A stretch of DNA of 64,000 nt from Ornithomonoglobus_A sp045532455 (GCA_045532455.1 JAZSFX010000010.1:1-64000); one strand, 5' to 3'. Counted from the stretch's first letter, positions 15,380-25,748 are shown. Numbers and translations: made by a program. Notes: generated by a model from the letters alone, not told the origin.

Positions 15380-18300
15380 TTAATTTTTCCTTTCGGGTAT
15401 TTTTTCTAAAATTTCCTCAATCAGCTTAAGATTACTCCTTATTGCCTCTTTCATTGTAAAACGTATTATCGGCTCTGTCTGCGACATAATACGGATACAA
15501 TACGGATATGCCTTATCGAGTGTTTGTATAATATCCATATTAAGACAATCTTCCATAAACCTAAGCGTTACAATTCTTTCCTTTTGAGTTATTTCAAAAA
15601 CACCTCTGTTGCGCGCCATATACTTGATTTTTGCAACATTTATTATATTTGCAACAGGCTTTGGAATATCACCGTATCTGTCGATAAGCTCGTCTTCTAC
15701 CTCGAACTTATCGTCTTCGCACGATATTGATGCAATTTTTTTGTACATATCAATTCGCTGATTTGAGCTTTCGATATACTTTTCGGGCAGGTACGCATTT
15801 ACACTTATATCTATTGTAACCTCTTTTTGCTCATCTTCCTTTATGCCCTTAGCCTCATTCACACTCTTAGCAAGGATTTTGCAATACATATCATAGCCCA
15901 CGCTATCCATATGTCCGTGTTGCTCTGCACCCAGGAGATTACCTGCGCCTCTTATCTCTAAATCGCGCATAGCAATTTTAAAGCCTGAGCCAAACTCGGT
16001 AAATTCCTTTATTGCCCGCAGTCGCTTTTGCGCCACCTCGGATAGTATTTTATCACGTTCGTATGTTAAATACGCGTATGCCGCCCTGTTTGAACGTCCC
16101 ACTCTGCCGCGAAGCTGATATAGCTGTGCAAGACCCATTTTGTCGGCATTTTCGATGATTATGGTATTTGCATTCGGAATATCGAGTCCTGTTTCGATAA
16201 TGGTTGTGCACACAAGCACGTCAATTTTACCCTCGACCATATCGTACATAATTTCTTCGAGCTCTTCCTCACGCATTTTTCCGTGCCCTACCGCAACCTT
16301 TGCTGAGGGAATTTTAGATTGTATGAGTTGCGCCTTTCGGTAAATATCGCTTGTTTTGTTATGAAGATAAAACACCTGACCACCACGAGACAGTTCATTT
16401 TTTATGGCGTCAACAAGCACTTGGGTATTGTTTTCCAAAACATACGTCTGTACGGGGTATCTGTTTTGCGGCGGGTCGGTTAAGACACTCATATCCCTGA
16501 CACTTGTCATTGCCATATGCAACGTTCTCGGGATTGGTGTTGCTGTCATTGTTAAAACGTCTATATTGCTTTTTAATTCCTTTAACCTTTCCTTGTGCTT
16601 TACTCCAAAACGTTGTTCCTCGTCTATAATTAAAAGTCCTAAGTCGTTAAACTTAACGTCGTCGGAAAGGAGTCGATGAGTTCCCACAACAACGTCTATT
16701 TCGCCCGTTTTGAGCTTTTTTATAATATTCTTTTGCTGAGCGGCACTTCTAAATCTCGAAATCATTTCCACCTTGATTGGAAAATTCTTCATTCTCTCCA
16801 AAAACGTTTCGTAGTGTTGCATAGCAAGAATAGTTGTGGGGCAAAGATATGCCACCTGTTTTGAGTCGTTTACCGCCTTGAATGCCGCGCGCAGTGCAAC
16901 CTCAGTTTTACCAAAGCCCACATCGCCACAAAGGAGTCGGTCCATAGGCTTTGGTTTTTCCATATCCTCTTTGACCTCCTCGATGGAACGCAGTTGGTCG
17001 TCGGTTTCCTGATACTCAAAGGTGTCCTCAAAATCCTTTTGCCACGGTGTGTCTTCGCTGAACGCATAGCCTGCAACACTCTCTCTTTTTGCATATAGCT
17101 TTACAAGCTCTCGGGCAAGCTCCTCGGTTGCCACCTTAACCTTGGCTTTTGTTTTGTTCCATTCCTGAGTGCCAAGTTTATTTAGCTTTACGGTCTTTTC
17201 GGCACTGTTGCCTATATATTTATACAGTTCATTCAGCTGGTCAACGGGTATATAGAGGCAGTCTGTTCCCCTGTACTGAATTTTTAAGTAGTCCTTGCTT
17301 ACACCGCCTACGTCCATTCTTTGTGTGCCCTTGTATTCACCTATACCGTGAGCGGGGTGCACAACGTAATCGCCTACACTTATATCGTTATACGAACGTA
17401 TTCGTTGGGTGTTTTCCTGTTTGCGTTTTGCACGTGAGCGCTTTTGCTCAAAGATTTCGCTCTCCGACACAAGTACAAATTTTATATCGGGATATTCAAA
17501 GCCTTTTTTAAGACTTCCGCGCATTACCGATACCTGACCCTCTTTGAACTCATCCGAATCGTAAATACACTTTGCCTTTATGCCACGGTCGTTGATAACA
17601 CCCGTCAGGTTTTCGGCTCTGCCGCGTGTGTTGGCTAAGATAACTACAGTGTATCCGTCTTTTACGAAGTTTTCGAGGCTATCGAAAAGATAGTCAATTT
17701 TTCCGTGAAAGGATATTGTTGACTTTGTTGTGAACGCTATAAGCTCTTTATATTTTATATCGTTTGAGGTATGTGTCAGAATTTCTAAAGCAATTATTCT
17801 TTTGGTGTTAATTTTATTAAAATATTCCTGATACGGTAAAAACAGCTCGTTACTGTTTTTATCCATTATACCTTTATTTATGAGATCGGTAATAATCTCA
17901 CCTTTTTCCCATTCAAATGTTTTTGCTCTGTCCTCTATTCTTTTGGGGTCAACAACAAAAACCATATCCTCTGGTTTTAAATAGTCTAATATTGTGGGGA
18001 TTTTATCGTAAATTAAATGCACATACTTATCCAACGACGGAAAATATGTTCTCTCCTGCAAGGCTTCTTTTTCCTGAGCCAATATGCTTAGTAAATGCTC
18101 ACCGTCCTCATTTTGTTTTTTTGCCTTTGCTATTCTTTTTTCTATTTCATTTAACAGAAGTTCTTTTTGTTTATCATCCAGCAACAACTCTCTTGCAGGA
18201 ATTATTTGCACCTCGTCAATATTTTGAGTTGAACGTTGTGAGTACGGGTCAAAGATACGTATTAAATCAACTTCGTTATCAAAAAACTCTATTCTTACAG

Positions 18301-18856
18301 GGTTATCCAAGCCAGGCGGATAGATATCTAATATTCCGCCACGGATTGCAAACTGTCCCTCGCCCTCAACAATCTCCTCACGTGAGTAGCCCATATATAC
18401 AAGTGTTTTTAAAAGCTCGTCAATTTCGAACACTTCACCTTGTCGGAATGTGATGGCAGCTGAAATTGCGTCTTCTTTTTTTAGGGTATATTGCAATATT
18501 GCATCGAGCGAAGAAATTATAATCTTTTTATCACCGTGCATGAGTGCTGAAATTGCACTAAGACGTTGATTTGTATTTGTTCTTGCAGTGGTTTCTATGT
18601 TGTAGAACACATATTCTTTCGAAACAAAAACCTCAAAGTTGTTTGTGTACGTGCCTAACATATCCGCAAAGGCACGTGCTTCCATATCACTGTAACAAAT
18701 TACAAGCGAACAAACACCCTCTCTCTTTTGCAATGAGTATACAAGCTGAGCCTGTGCCGACTCCTCAACTGAGCAAACAGATATGGGGGTGTTATTTATG
18801 TTATTTATTAGTTTTTGATATTGGTCGTAATTGTCTAATACGTTCGAAAAATCCAT
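15380..18856 (-). CDS. mfd: Transcription-repair coupling factor
   Basis: 1158 residues from the chosen ATG, the standard Mfd length. An N-terminal UvrB-like region binds UvrA, a CarD/RID domain (about 490-560, VHPAHGIGEYKG) contacts the RNA polymerase beta subunit, RecG-type translocase motifs follow (GDVGFGKTEVA Walker A, DEEQRFGV, TMTATPIPRTLHMA, QLRGRVGRS), and a TRCF C-terminal domain ends the protein. It removes stalled polymerase and recruits UvrABC. The ATG at 18856 has GAGG 6 bp upstream; one four codons earlier has none. Last gene of the rimP-mfd operon, 31 bp after pth. Confidence 0.97.
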   Translation of the reverse strand: MDFSNVLDNYDQYQKLINNINNTPISVCSVEESAQAQLVYSLQKREGVCSLVICYSDMEARAFADMLGTYTNNFEVFVSKEYVFYNIETTARTNTNQRLSAISALMHGDKKIIISSLDAILQYTLKKEDAISAAITFRQGEVFEIDELLKTLVYMGYSREEIVEGEGQFAIRGGILDIYPPGLDNPVRIEFFDNEVDLIRIFDPYSQRSTQNIDEVQIIPARELLLDDKQKELLLNEIEKRIAKAKKQNEDGEHLLSILAQEKEALQERTYFPSLDKYVHLIYDKIPTILDYLKPEDMVFVVDPKRIEDRAKTFEWEKGEIITDLINKGIMDKNSNELFLPYQEYFNKINTKRIIALEILTHTSNDIKYKELIAFTTKSTISFHGKIDYLFDSLENFVKDGYTVVILANTRGRAENLTGVINDRGIKAKCIYDSDEFKEGQVSVMRGSLKKGFEYPDIKFVLVSESEIFEQKRSRAKRKQENTQRIRSYNDISVGDYVVHPAHGIGEYKGTQRMDVGGVSKDYLKIQYRGTDCLYIPVDQLNELYKYIGNSAEKTVKLNKLGTQEWNKTKAKVKVATEELARELVKLYAKRESVAGYAFSEDTPWQKDFEDTFEYQETDDQLRSIEEVKEDMEKPKPMDRLLCGDVGFGKTEVALRAAFKAVNDSKQVAYLCPTTILAMQHYETFLERMKNFPIKVEMISRFRSAAQQKNIIKKLKTGEIDVVVGTHRLLSDDVKFNDLGLLIIDEEQRFGVKHKERLKELKSNIDVLTMTATPIPRTLHMAMTSVRDMSVLTDPPQNRYPVQTYVLENNTQVLVDAIKNELSRGGQVFYLHNKTSDIYRKAQLIQSKIPSAKVAVGHGKMREEELEEIMYDMVEGKIDVLVCTTIIETGLDIPNANTIIIENADKMGLAQLYQLRGRVGRSNRAAYAYLTYERDKILSEVAQKRLRAIKEFTEFGSGFKIAMRDLEIRGAGNLLGAEQHGHMDSVGYDMYCKILAKSVNEAKGIKEDEQKEVTIDISVNAYLPEKYIESSNQRIDMYKKIASISCEDDKFEVEDELIDRYGDIPKPVANIINVAKIKYMARNRGVFEITQKERIVTLRFMEDCLNMDIIQTLDKAYPYCIRIMSQTEPIIRFTMKEAIRSNLKLIEEILEKIPERKN

Positions 18857-18887
18857 TATAGTCCTCATAACAGCATAGATTTGTAAT

Positions 18888-19451
18888 TTATCCGTTGTAT
18901 TTGCTCATTGCACTTTCTACGCCATTTTTTATTATTTCTTCAACCGCTTTTTTAGATTTTATTATGGTTTCTTCTAAAATCGGGATTTCATCTTTGCTAA
19001 ATCTTCCCAAAACATAGTCGGCAAGCTCGTAGTCCTCGTGTTTTGGCGCACCCACGCCTATTTTAAGACGCACAAAGTTATCGCTCCCAAGCTGATAGAT
19101 TATTGATTTTAAGCCATTGTGTCCGCCTGCGCTTCCCTTTGCACGAATACGCAGTTTACCGGTACCAAGTGAAATGTCGTCGTTTATAACAAGAACATTT
19201 TCGATTGGTACTTTAAAAAACCTCACAAAATCAATCAGGCTTTCTCCGCTTAAGTTCATATACGTCTGCGGTTTTATAAGGAGTACCTTTTCACCGCCTA
19301 TTGAACACTCACCGTATAGAGCCTTATATTTTAATTTATTTACTTTTACTCTGTATTCGTTGGCTATATAGTCTATTGTGTGAAATCCTATATTATGACG
19401 TGTCATATCATATTGTTTGCCTGGATTTCCAAGACCTACTACAAGATACAT
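18888..19451 (-). CDS. pth: Peptidyl-tRNA hydrolase
   Basis: 187 residues. It frees tRNA from peptidyl-tRNA that drops off ribosomes. Catalytic His19 is in TRHNIGFH, with GLGNPGKQY, PQTYMNLSGE, the NDD aspartate and GSAGGHNGLKS, all conserved. It starts 3 bp after ribF and is followed by mfd, a common Firmicute order. Confidence 0.97.
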   Translation of the reverse strand: MYLVVGLGNPGKQYDMTRHNIGFHTIDYIANEYRVKVNKLKYKALYGECSIGGEKVLLIKPQTYMNLSGESLIDFVRFFKVPIENVLVINDDISLGTGKLRIRAKGSAGGHNGLKSIIYQLGSDNFVRLKIGVGAPKHEDYELADYVLGRFSKDEIPILEETIIKSKKAVEEIIKNGVESAMSKYNG

Positions 19452-19454
19452 TTT

Positions 19455-20357
19455 TTATTCTCCTATATTTAACAAAATTTTTGTTGCTCTTTCTTTATCT
19501 TTTGAAATTTGCTCAACTAAATTTTCTATGCTATCAAATTTTATATCGTCTCTTATGCGACAAACAAAGCAGATTGTTGCCTCCTCACCGTAAATATCCT
19601 CACTAAAATCTATAATATGGCTTTCTACAGTGATTTTTTTACCGTCAAAGGTCGGGTTGTTGCCGACATTTATAACACTTTTATACTTTTTACCCATAAC
19701 CTCGGTAAAACCTGCATACACTCCGTTTTTGGGTAGTTCGCCATCGTGCTCGATTGAGATATTTGCAGTAGGAAAGCCAAGCTTTGTGCCGTTTTGCAAG
19801 CCTTTTTCCACCTTGCCCGTAATAGTAAAGTGTCTTCCTAAAAACTCTGTTGCTTTTTCTATATTACCGTCTTCTATGAGTTCTCTTATGTAGGTAGAAG
19901 AAACCGTTTCACCGTCAATGGTGAGCTTTGGTGCTACAACAACTTCAAATCCATATTTTTTTCCTAGGCTATACATTGTATCGACATTCCCCTGCGCCAT
20001 ATATCCAAAGCGATAGTCATATCCGATACACACTGCTCTCATACCAAGTTCTTTGATGAGCATTTGTATAAATTCCTCGGGTGTTTTTTTTCTTAAATTA
20101 TCGTCGAATTTTTGTATATATACAAAGTCTGGGGATAATTTTTTAAAAATTTCAAGTTTTTCTTTGTTTTGTGTTATAAGCTTTGCATTTTTTGTGTTAT
20201 TTTCAAACATAAATATTCCGCTTTTTAACGAATGATTTTTGGCATATTCCATACCTTTTTGTATGACTGATATATGCGCAAGATGTACGCCATCAAAATC
20301 TCCAAGGATTATTAATGCATCTTTTATCTCTTCTGGTGATGAGTAAAATATATTCAT
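19455..20357 (-). CDS. ribF: Bifunctional riboflavin kinase / FAD synthetase
   Basis: 300 residues from the ATG at 20357, which has AAAGGAG 9 bp upstream. The frame continues 43 codons further but without RBS or family similarity. The N-terminal nucleotidyltransferase domain (FMN to FAD) carries GDFDGVHLAH, where the usual HxGH is HLAH, and the STYIRE segment. The C-terminal flavokinase domain (riboflavin to FMN) carries GKLGFPTANI-like TKLGFPTANI and NVGNNPTF. A 146-bp gap separates it from truB, longer than other gaps in this operon, and contains a repeat fragment. Confidence 0.95.
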   Translation of the reverse strand: MNIFYSSPEEIKDALIILGDFDGVHLAHISVIQKGMEYAKNHSLKSGIFMFENNTKNAKLITQNKEKLEIFKKLSPDFVYIQKFDDNLRKKTPEEFIQMLIKELGMRAVCIGYDYRFGYMAQGNVDTMYSLGKKYGFEVVVAPKLTIDGETVSSTYIRELIEDGNIEKATEFLGRHFTITGKVEKGLQNGTKLGFPTANISIEHDGELPKNGVYAGFTEVMGKKYKSVINVGNNPTFDGKKITVESHIIDFSEDIYGEEATICFVCRIRDDIKFDSIENLVEQISKDKERATKILLNIGE

Positions 20358-20460
20358 TTTTATACACACTCCTTTCTTTTTTGATGGTACAATACCAAGT
20401 CTGTAAGAAAATTGTTCAGATTGTCGCTTGAAAAAGTGCAGGCGTATGTTGATACTCCAA

Positions 20461-20497
20461 GCTTTTGAAAGTGGCAAAATGGGCAATTTTATTCAGG
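20461..20497. repeat. Dispersed repeat fragment at the 3' side of truB
   Basis: About 37 bp (GCTTTTGAAAGTGGCAAAAT..GGCAATTTTATTC) closely match 50715-50749, with about 5 mismatches and 2 gaps. Both copies sit at the stop-codon end of a minus-strand gene. No transposase or clear terminal repeats. Confidence 0.55.
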
Positions 20498-20503
20498 CTT
20501 CCC

Positions 20504-21379
20504 TTACCAAAATGATTTTTGTAATTTGAGCTTGCCATCTTTTATTTGCGATATACATAAAAACTTACCAAAGTTATCGTAAACTCTTACGCTCTCGCCC
20601 TCGTCTATACCGCGCCAGCTCATACGTACACCGTTTATGACACTTTTTGTCTGCTTTTCGTTAAGATGTATACTTTGCATATGCGAGAATACACTGTCCA
20701 CACTTTTGAGGTAATCCTCCAACTTTCCCTCATTAGCAAGACTTTCAATCTCTTTTGTGGTTAGAGCATTATCAATGTTGAAAATCCCCGATTTTGTTCG
20801 TGTGAGTCTGTTCATATACGCGCCCACACCGAGTTTTATACCAATATCCTCGCAAAGTGTTCTTATATATGTACCTTTAGAGCAATCCACCGATATTGTA
20901 ACGGTGTTATCTTCCTCGTTTATATCTAAAATACTGATGTTTTGTATTGTTATTTTTCGCGGTTTTCTTTCTACTTCTATACCCGCCCTGGCAAGCTCAT
21001 AGAGCTTTTGCCCGTTTTGTTTTATGGCAGAAAACATAGGCGGAATTTGTTCAACTTCGCCTACAAAACTCTGTATTACATTTTCTATTTCCTCACGCGT
21101 ACACTTAACCTCACACTGTGATAGTATTTCGCCCTCACTATCTAACGTGTCGGTTGTCATACCCAGAACAAGCTCGGCAACGTACGATTTATTATCGGCA
21201 GTGAGCATATCTGCCACCTTTGTTGCGTTACCTATGCATATGGGCAGTACACCCTCTGCCATTGGGTCGAGTGTGCCTGTATGGCCTATTTTTTTTATGC
21301 GCGTAACACGGCGCATAAACGAAACCATATCGTGCGAGGTTTTGCCAAGTGGCTTATTTATTATAATTATTCCGTTCAT
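20504..21379 (-). CDS. truB: tRNA pseudouridine-55 synthase
   Basis: 291 residues from the ATG at 21379, whose ATG overlaps the nrnA stop (ATGA), the usual coupled arrangement. An ATG five codons earlier has no better RBS. It makes pseudouridine 55 in the T-loop of tRNAs. Catalytic Asp38 is in GHTGTLDPMAEGVL, with KPxGxTSHD near the start and CSKGTYIRTLCEDIG in the middle. The C-terminal PUA-like part ends the protein. Confidence 0.96.
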   Translation of the reverse strand: MNGIIIINKPLGKTSHDMVSFMRRVTRIKKIGHTGTLDPMAEGVLPICIGNATKVADMLTADNKSYVAELVLGMTTDTLDSEGEILSQCEVKCTREEIENVIQSFVGEVEQIPPMFSAIKQNGQKLYELARAGIEVERKPRKITIQNISILDINEEDNTVTISVDCSKGTYIRTLCEDIGIKLGVGAYMNRLTRTKSGIFNIDNALTTKEIESLANEGKLEDYLKSVDSVFSHMQSIHLNEKQTKSVINGVRMSWRGIDEGESVRVYDNFGKFLCISQIKDGKLKLQKSFW

Positions 21380-22323
21380 ATTTCCAAAAGACAAGCCTCT
21401 ACAAGCTTTTTCTTTAATTCCTCAAGCTCCATATTTTTTACTCTGCAGCCTGCTGCCCTTATGTGTCCGCCGCCACCAAATTTTGTAGCTATGTCGGAAA
21501 CATTTGCATACTCGTTTGCACGCAGATTAACACGGATTTCTTCGTTGTTTTGTATGAGTGCTATTGCAATTTCAGTACCCTCTATGCCCCTTGCAATATC
21601 CACAATAGACGGTGAGTTCTTTTTATCAATACCGTATTTTTTAAGCATTTCATCACTCATACATACAATTCGCACCTTATCATCACAATAGCTCTCGATT
21701 GAACTCATCACTTCGGCTCTAAGCCTCGTTTCTTCTATTGTGTAGGTATCAAAAAGTGCTCTTGCAATTTTGTGGTGCTCAATATCGAATTTGATTAGTT
21801 CTGCGGCTATGCACATAGTCTGGGGGGTTACTGAGCTGAACTTAAAGCTGCCTGTGTCGGAGCATATTGCGGTAAATAAAAATTTAGCAATATCTTTGTC
21901 TATTTCCTGACCCATTTCTTTAAATAGCTTATATAACACCTCGCCCGTTGATGAGGCATCGCCCTCAACATAGTTTGCATCACAGTACATTGTGTTTGTG
22001 TAGTGATGGTCTATGTTTACGCTATTGCCGATTTGTTCAACCAAAGCTACTCTGTCGCCAAGCCTTTTTATGTCGCCACAGTCAAGACATACGCACAGGT
22101 CGGCTTCCACCTTGGTTTCGCTATTATATATAACATAATCATTACCTAAGAATTTAAGCCTGTCCTCAACCTCATCATTTACATATACTGTTGCATTTTT
22201 GCCCATTTTAGTGAGCATATGAAGCATAGCATAGCACGAGCCCATTGCATCTCCGTCCTCAGATATGTGAGAAAGGATTGCAATGGTTTGTGCATTCTGG
22301 AGTTTTTCAATTATTTGTTTCAT
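21376..22323 (-). CDS. nrnA: DHH-family oligoribonuclease / pAp phosphatase
   Basis: 315 residues. The DHH domain carries SHISEDGDAMGS, DCGDIKRLGD and the DHH triad at 105-107 (NIDHHYTN). The C-terminal DHHA1 domain has GGGGHIRAAG. Bacillus NrnA degrades 2-5-nt RNAs and dephosphorylates pAp. Its place between rbfA and truB is the standard Firmicute order. It overlaps rbfA by 17 bp and truB by 4 bp, so translation is coupled through all three. Confidence 0.93.
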   Translation of the reverse strand: MKQIIEKLQNAQTIAILSHISEDGDAMGSCYAMLHMLTKMGKNATVYVNDEVEDRLKFLGNDYVIYNSETKVEADLCVCLDCGDIKRLGDRVALVEQIGNSVNIDHHYTNTMYCDANYVEGDASSTGEVLYKLFKEMGQEIDKDIAKFLFTAICSDTGSFKFSSVTPQTMCIAAELIKFDIEHHKIARALFDTYTIEETRLRAEVMSSIESYCDDKVRIVCMSDEMLKKYGIDKKNSPSIVDIARGIEGTEIAIALIQNNEEIRVNLRANEYANVSDIATKFGGGGHIRAAGCRVKNMELEELKKKLVEACLLEI

Positions 22324-22657
22324 TGATTTTTCCTTTTTTAAGAAGTGCGTCTATCTTTGCACCGTGCTCAATCGAATGGTCAAGCTCAAAAACGAACTCG
22401 GGGGTGTATCTTAAATCTACCCTTTTACCCATCTCCCGACGGACAAAACCTGCTGCACTCCTAAGACCCTCCATTGCCTTTTTTTGTGTTTCGCTATCGC
22501 CCATAACGGACACGTACACCTTTGCATAGCGTAGGTCGTTTGTTACATTTACTGCAACAACGCTCGTCATAAGCGGTATACGCGTATCCTTTAAATCGCG
22601 TATTACGTTTGCAACTTCACGTCTTACTTCTTCGTTTATTTTATCTATTCTTGCCAT
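22307..22657 (-). CDS. rbfA: Ribosome-binding factor A
   Basis: 116 residues from ATG 22657, with AGAGGT 5 bp upstream. The frame is open 13 codons further, overlapping infB. A KH-like fold that binds the immature 30S subunit and helps 16S rRNA 5'-end processing; the segments VRREVANVIRDLKD, AKVYVSVMGD and LRYTPEFVFELDHSIEHG are conserved. It lies 8 bp after infB. Confidence 0.95.
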   Translation of the reverse strand: MARIDKINEEVRREVANVIRDLKDTRIPLMTSVVAVNVTNDLRYAKVYVSVMGDSETQKKAMEGLRSAAGFVRREMGKRVDLRYTPEFVFELDHSIEHGAKIDALLKKGKINETNN

Positions 22658-22665
22658 ATTACCTC

Positions 22666-25146
22666 TTATCTCTTTACTTCTTCCATAATAAAGCATTCCA
22701 TAGTATCGCCCTCTTTAATATCGTTAAAGTCCTCGATACCGATACCGCACTCAAAGTTTTCGCCAACTTCTTTTGCATCATCTTTAAATCTCTTTAGTGA
22801 GCTTATCTTACCCTCGTGAATGATGATACCATCACGAACAAGACGAATTTCGGCATTACGCTGAATCTTACCCTGAGTTACGTAACAACCCGCAATAGTA
22901 CCAACACCTGGAACCTTGAATGTTTGACGTACCTCGACATAACCAAGAACATTTTCTTTGAATTCGGGGTCAAGCATACCTTTCATAGCTGCTTCCATTT
23001 CTTCTATTGCCTGATAAATTACACGGTATAATCTTATATCTACCTCGTGTTGTGTTGCGGCACTAAGAGCACCCGCGTCCGGTCTTACGTTAAAACCTAC
23101 TATAATAGCATTTGAGGCATTTGCAAGCATAACGTCTGTTTCGTTAATAGCACCAACACCGCCGTGTATTGCTCTTACTCTTACTTCTTCGTTAGATAGC
23201 TTCTCTAATGATTGTTTTACCGCCTCGACACTACCCTGTACGTCTGCCTTTATAATTACTGCAAGCTCTTTCATATTACCCTCGTCAATCTGGCTGAACA
23301 GGTTATCGAGTGATACTTTTACAACCTGATTGAACTTGTTCTCCTGAAGCTCCTGCTTTCTTTGCTCTGCAACATCACGCGCAAGCTTTTCGTTTTCTAC
23401 AACAATAAATGTATCGCCGCCTGACGGTACATCGCCAAGACCCAAAATTTCTACAGGTGTTGACGGCGGAGCGCTCTTTACACGTCTGCCCTTGTCGTTT
23501 ACCATTGCTCTTATACGACCTACCGAAGTACCCGCAATAACAAAATCGCCGACATTCAGAGTACCGTTCTGAACAAGTACAGTTGCAACTGCACCTCTGC
23601 CCTTGTCTATTTGTGCTTCGATTACTGTACCTGACGCACTTCTGTTTGGATTAGCCTTAAGCTCCTGCATATCTGCAACAAGCAATACCATCTCTAAAAG
23701 ACCGTCAATATTTTGTCTTTTCTTTGCACTGACTTCAACACAGATTGTGTCGCCGCCCCATTCTTCGGGAACAAGCTCGTGCTCAACAAGCATTTGTCTT
23801 ACTCTGTCGGGGTTTGCACCCTCTCTGTCTATTTTGTTTATTGCAACTATAATCTGTACGTTTGCTGCCTTTGCGTGATTTATAGCCTCTATTGTCTGCG
23901 GCATAATTCCGTCGTCTGCCGCAACAACTATGATTGCAACGTCTGTTACCTGTGCACCTCTTGCACGCATAGTTGTAAACGCCTCGTGGCCCGGAGTATC
24001 AAGGAATGTTATATCACGACCGTTTAAGGTTACACTGTACGCACCTATATGCTGAGTAATTCCGCCAGCTTCGGTGTCGGTTACGCTTGTATCTCTTATA
24101 GCGTCCAAAAGCGAGGTTTTACCGTGGTCAACGTGGCCCATAACAACAACAACGGGTGGTCTTTCTACCAAGTCCTCTGCCTTGTCTTCTTCCTCAACCT
24201 CCATCATAAGACGTTCTTCTTTTGTTATTATAACCTCTTGCTTTACAGTTATGTCAAATTCAAGACCTATAAGCTCAGCAGTTTCGAAGTCTATGGCCTG
24301 ATTCATAGTAGCCATAATTCCGTTCTTCATAAGCTTCATAATAACTTCTGCGCCTGTTTTACCCATTTTTGAGGCAAACTCGCCTACTGTTATTGTTTCG
24401 CCAATTTCGATTTCGGTTATAACCTTTGCAGGAATTACTTTCTTTTGCTTTACAGGTTGGTTCTTAATTTTTTCTTCGGGACGCGGACCTTTTTTGTTGT
24501 GCTTGTTTTTATTTCTGTCGTTTATTCTGATATTTGAGGGAACATAATCTTCTATACGTTCTCTTTCGTTTATTTTCTCGATTTCAACGGTTGATTGTCT
24601 TGTATCAACATAGCGTCTTCTCTCAGTTGTTTTAACAATATATTCATCAGAGCTGTTGCTTCTGTCAACATTAGAAAGGTCAACTCTTTGTCCGCCCTGC
24701 TTTTTAGCCTGATTTTGATACTGCTTTTTATCCTTTTTCTTGTCTGCAGCAGGCTTTTGAGGTTGTTTTTGAGGTTGGGGTTTTGCACTCTCTTTTGCCT
24801 TTTGGTCCTTAATCTCTGTCGCTTTTTTAACCTCTATCTTTTCGGGAGCTTTTTTCTCCTCTTGTGGTTTTTCCTCCGCTCTCTTTTCTTCCACTTTAGG
24901 CTTGTTGCTTTCCTCTTTCGCCTTTTGGGCTAATTCCTGTTCTTTTATTTGTTCAAGCTCTTGTTGAGTTGTTGCATACTGCTTAGAGAAAAAGTCGAGA
25001 ATAAAGCTCGCATTTTCAGCGCTTATAAGGCTTGCAGTGCCTTTTACAGATATGCCATACTCTTCTAACTTAGCTATAATTTCTTTATTTGTAACGCTTA
25101 TTTTTTTAGAAATTTCACCAAATTTAATTGTTGATGCTTCTGCCAT
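22666..25146 (-). CDS. infB: Translation initiation factor IF-2
   Basis: 826 residues. The N-terminal IF2_N subdomain (about 15-55) is followed by a Lys/Glu/Gln-rich disordered region to about 240 and a second IF2_N copy (ITVGEFASKMGKTGAEVI). The GTPase domain has GHVDHGKT (337-344), DTPGHEAF and NKID, then domains II to IV with GCYVTQGKI near the end. It positions initiator tRNA on the 30S and promotes subunit joining. Upstream gap to ylxQ is 24 bp. Confidence 0.97.
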   Translation of the reverse strand: MAEASTIKFGEISKKISVTNKEIIAKLEEYGISVKGTASLISAENASFILDFFSKQYATTQQELEQIKEQELAQKAKEESNKPKVEEKRAEEKPQEEKKAPEKIEVKKATEIKDQKAKESAKPQPQKQPQKPAADKKKDKKQYQNQAKKQGGQRVDLSNVDRSNSSDEYIVKTTERRRYVDTRQSTVEIEKINERERIEDYVPSNIRINDRNKNKHNKKGPRPEEKIKNQPVKQKKVIPAKVITEIEIGETITVGEFASKMGKTGAEVIMKLMKNGIMATMNQAIDFETAELIGLEFDITVKQEVIITKEERLMMEVEEEDKAEDLVERPPVVVVMGHVDHGKTSLLDAIRDTSVTDTEAGGITQHIGAYSVTLNGRDITFLDTPGHEAFTTMRARGAQVTDVAIIVVAADDGIMPQTIEAINHAKAANVQIIVAINKIDREGANPDRVRQMLVEHELVPEEWGGDTICVEVSAKKRQNIDGLLEMVLLVADMQELKANPNRSASGTVIEAQIDKGRGAVATVLVQNGTLNVGDFVIAGTSVGRIRAMVNDKGRRVKSAPPSTPVEILGLGDVPSGGDTFIVVENEKLARDVAEQRKQELQENKFNQVVKVSLDNLFSQIDEGNMKELAVIIKADVQGSVEAVKQSLEKLSNEEVRVRAIHGGVGAINETDVMLANASNAIIVGFNVRPDAGALSAATQHEVDIRLYRVIYQAIEEMEAAMKGMLDPEFKENVLGYVEVRQTFKVPGVGTIAGCYVTQGKIQRNAEIRLVRDGIIIHEGKISSLKRFKDDAKEVGENFECGIGIEDFNDIKEGDTMECFIMEEVKR

Positions 25147-25170
25147 TACACATCTTCCTTTCTTTAGATA

Positions 25171-25479
25171 TCAGCACGAAGTTTCCTCCGCATTTTTTAT
25201 TGCTTTTGCCAAATTTTCATCATTTATTGATATAACTGCTCTTTCACCGCCGCCGGTGAATTTTCCCAAATCCTGCATAGTTGCACATTCTATGTACTTG
25301 ACCTTATAAAATGCACACGAATTTTTTATTGATTTTTTAGTGTTTGATGAGGCGTCGCGTGCGATAATCACAAGCTTTGCCTTTTTACTTTTTATTGATT
25401 GCTTGCATATGAATTCACCGCTACTTACCTTGCCTGCTCTTTTTGCAAGACCAATTAATCCTAAAAGTTTTTCACTCAT
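25171..25479 (-). CDS. ylxQ: YlxQ-like L7Ae-family RNA-binding protein
   Basis: 102 residues with the L7Ae/L30e fold pattern: LLGLIGLAKRAGKVSSGEF, KAKLVIIARDAS and TKKSIKNSC. Family members bind K-turn RNAs; the YlxQ role in the nusA-infB operon is not firmly known. Its start overlaps the ylxR stop by one base. Confidence 0.92.
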   Translation of the reverse strand: MSEKLLGLIGLAKRAGKVSSGEFICKQSIKSKKAKLVIIARDASSNTKKSIKNSCAFYKVKYIECATMQDLGKFTGGGERAVISINDENLAKAIKNAEETSC

Positions 25480-25748
25480 CAGTTCTCGGCCTCCGCTATT
25501 TTTACAAGCTCATCGTAAAAGTCTTGAGAAATCTCGGTTTTCATATGACGCTCAACAGCTCTTTTCTTTTTTGCAAGATTTATGCAAGTTTCATTTTTAC
25601 ATATATATGCGCCTCTGCCGAATTTCTTTTTTTCTAAATCAAGCTCGACTATGCCCGATACATTGCTTTTAACAAATCGTATAAGGTCGTTCTGGTTTAG
25701 CATTTTACGACACGCGACGCACATTCTCTGTGGTATATGCTTTATCAT
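25479..25748 (-). CDS. ylxR: YlxR family (DUF448) RNA-binding protein
   Basis: 89 residues. Signature RMCVACRKML near the start and GRGAYICKNETC in the middle. Small basic protein always found after nusA in Firmicutes; Bacillus RnpM (YlxR) has been linked to RNase P. It overlaps nusA by 4 bp. Confidence 0.93.
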   Translation of the reverse strand: MIKHIPQRMCVACRKMLNQNDLIRFVKSNVSGIVELDLEKKKFGRGAYICKNETCINLAKKKRAVERHMKTEISQDFYDELVKIAEAEN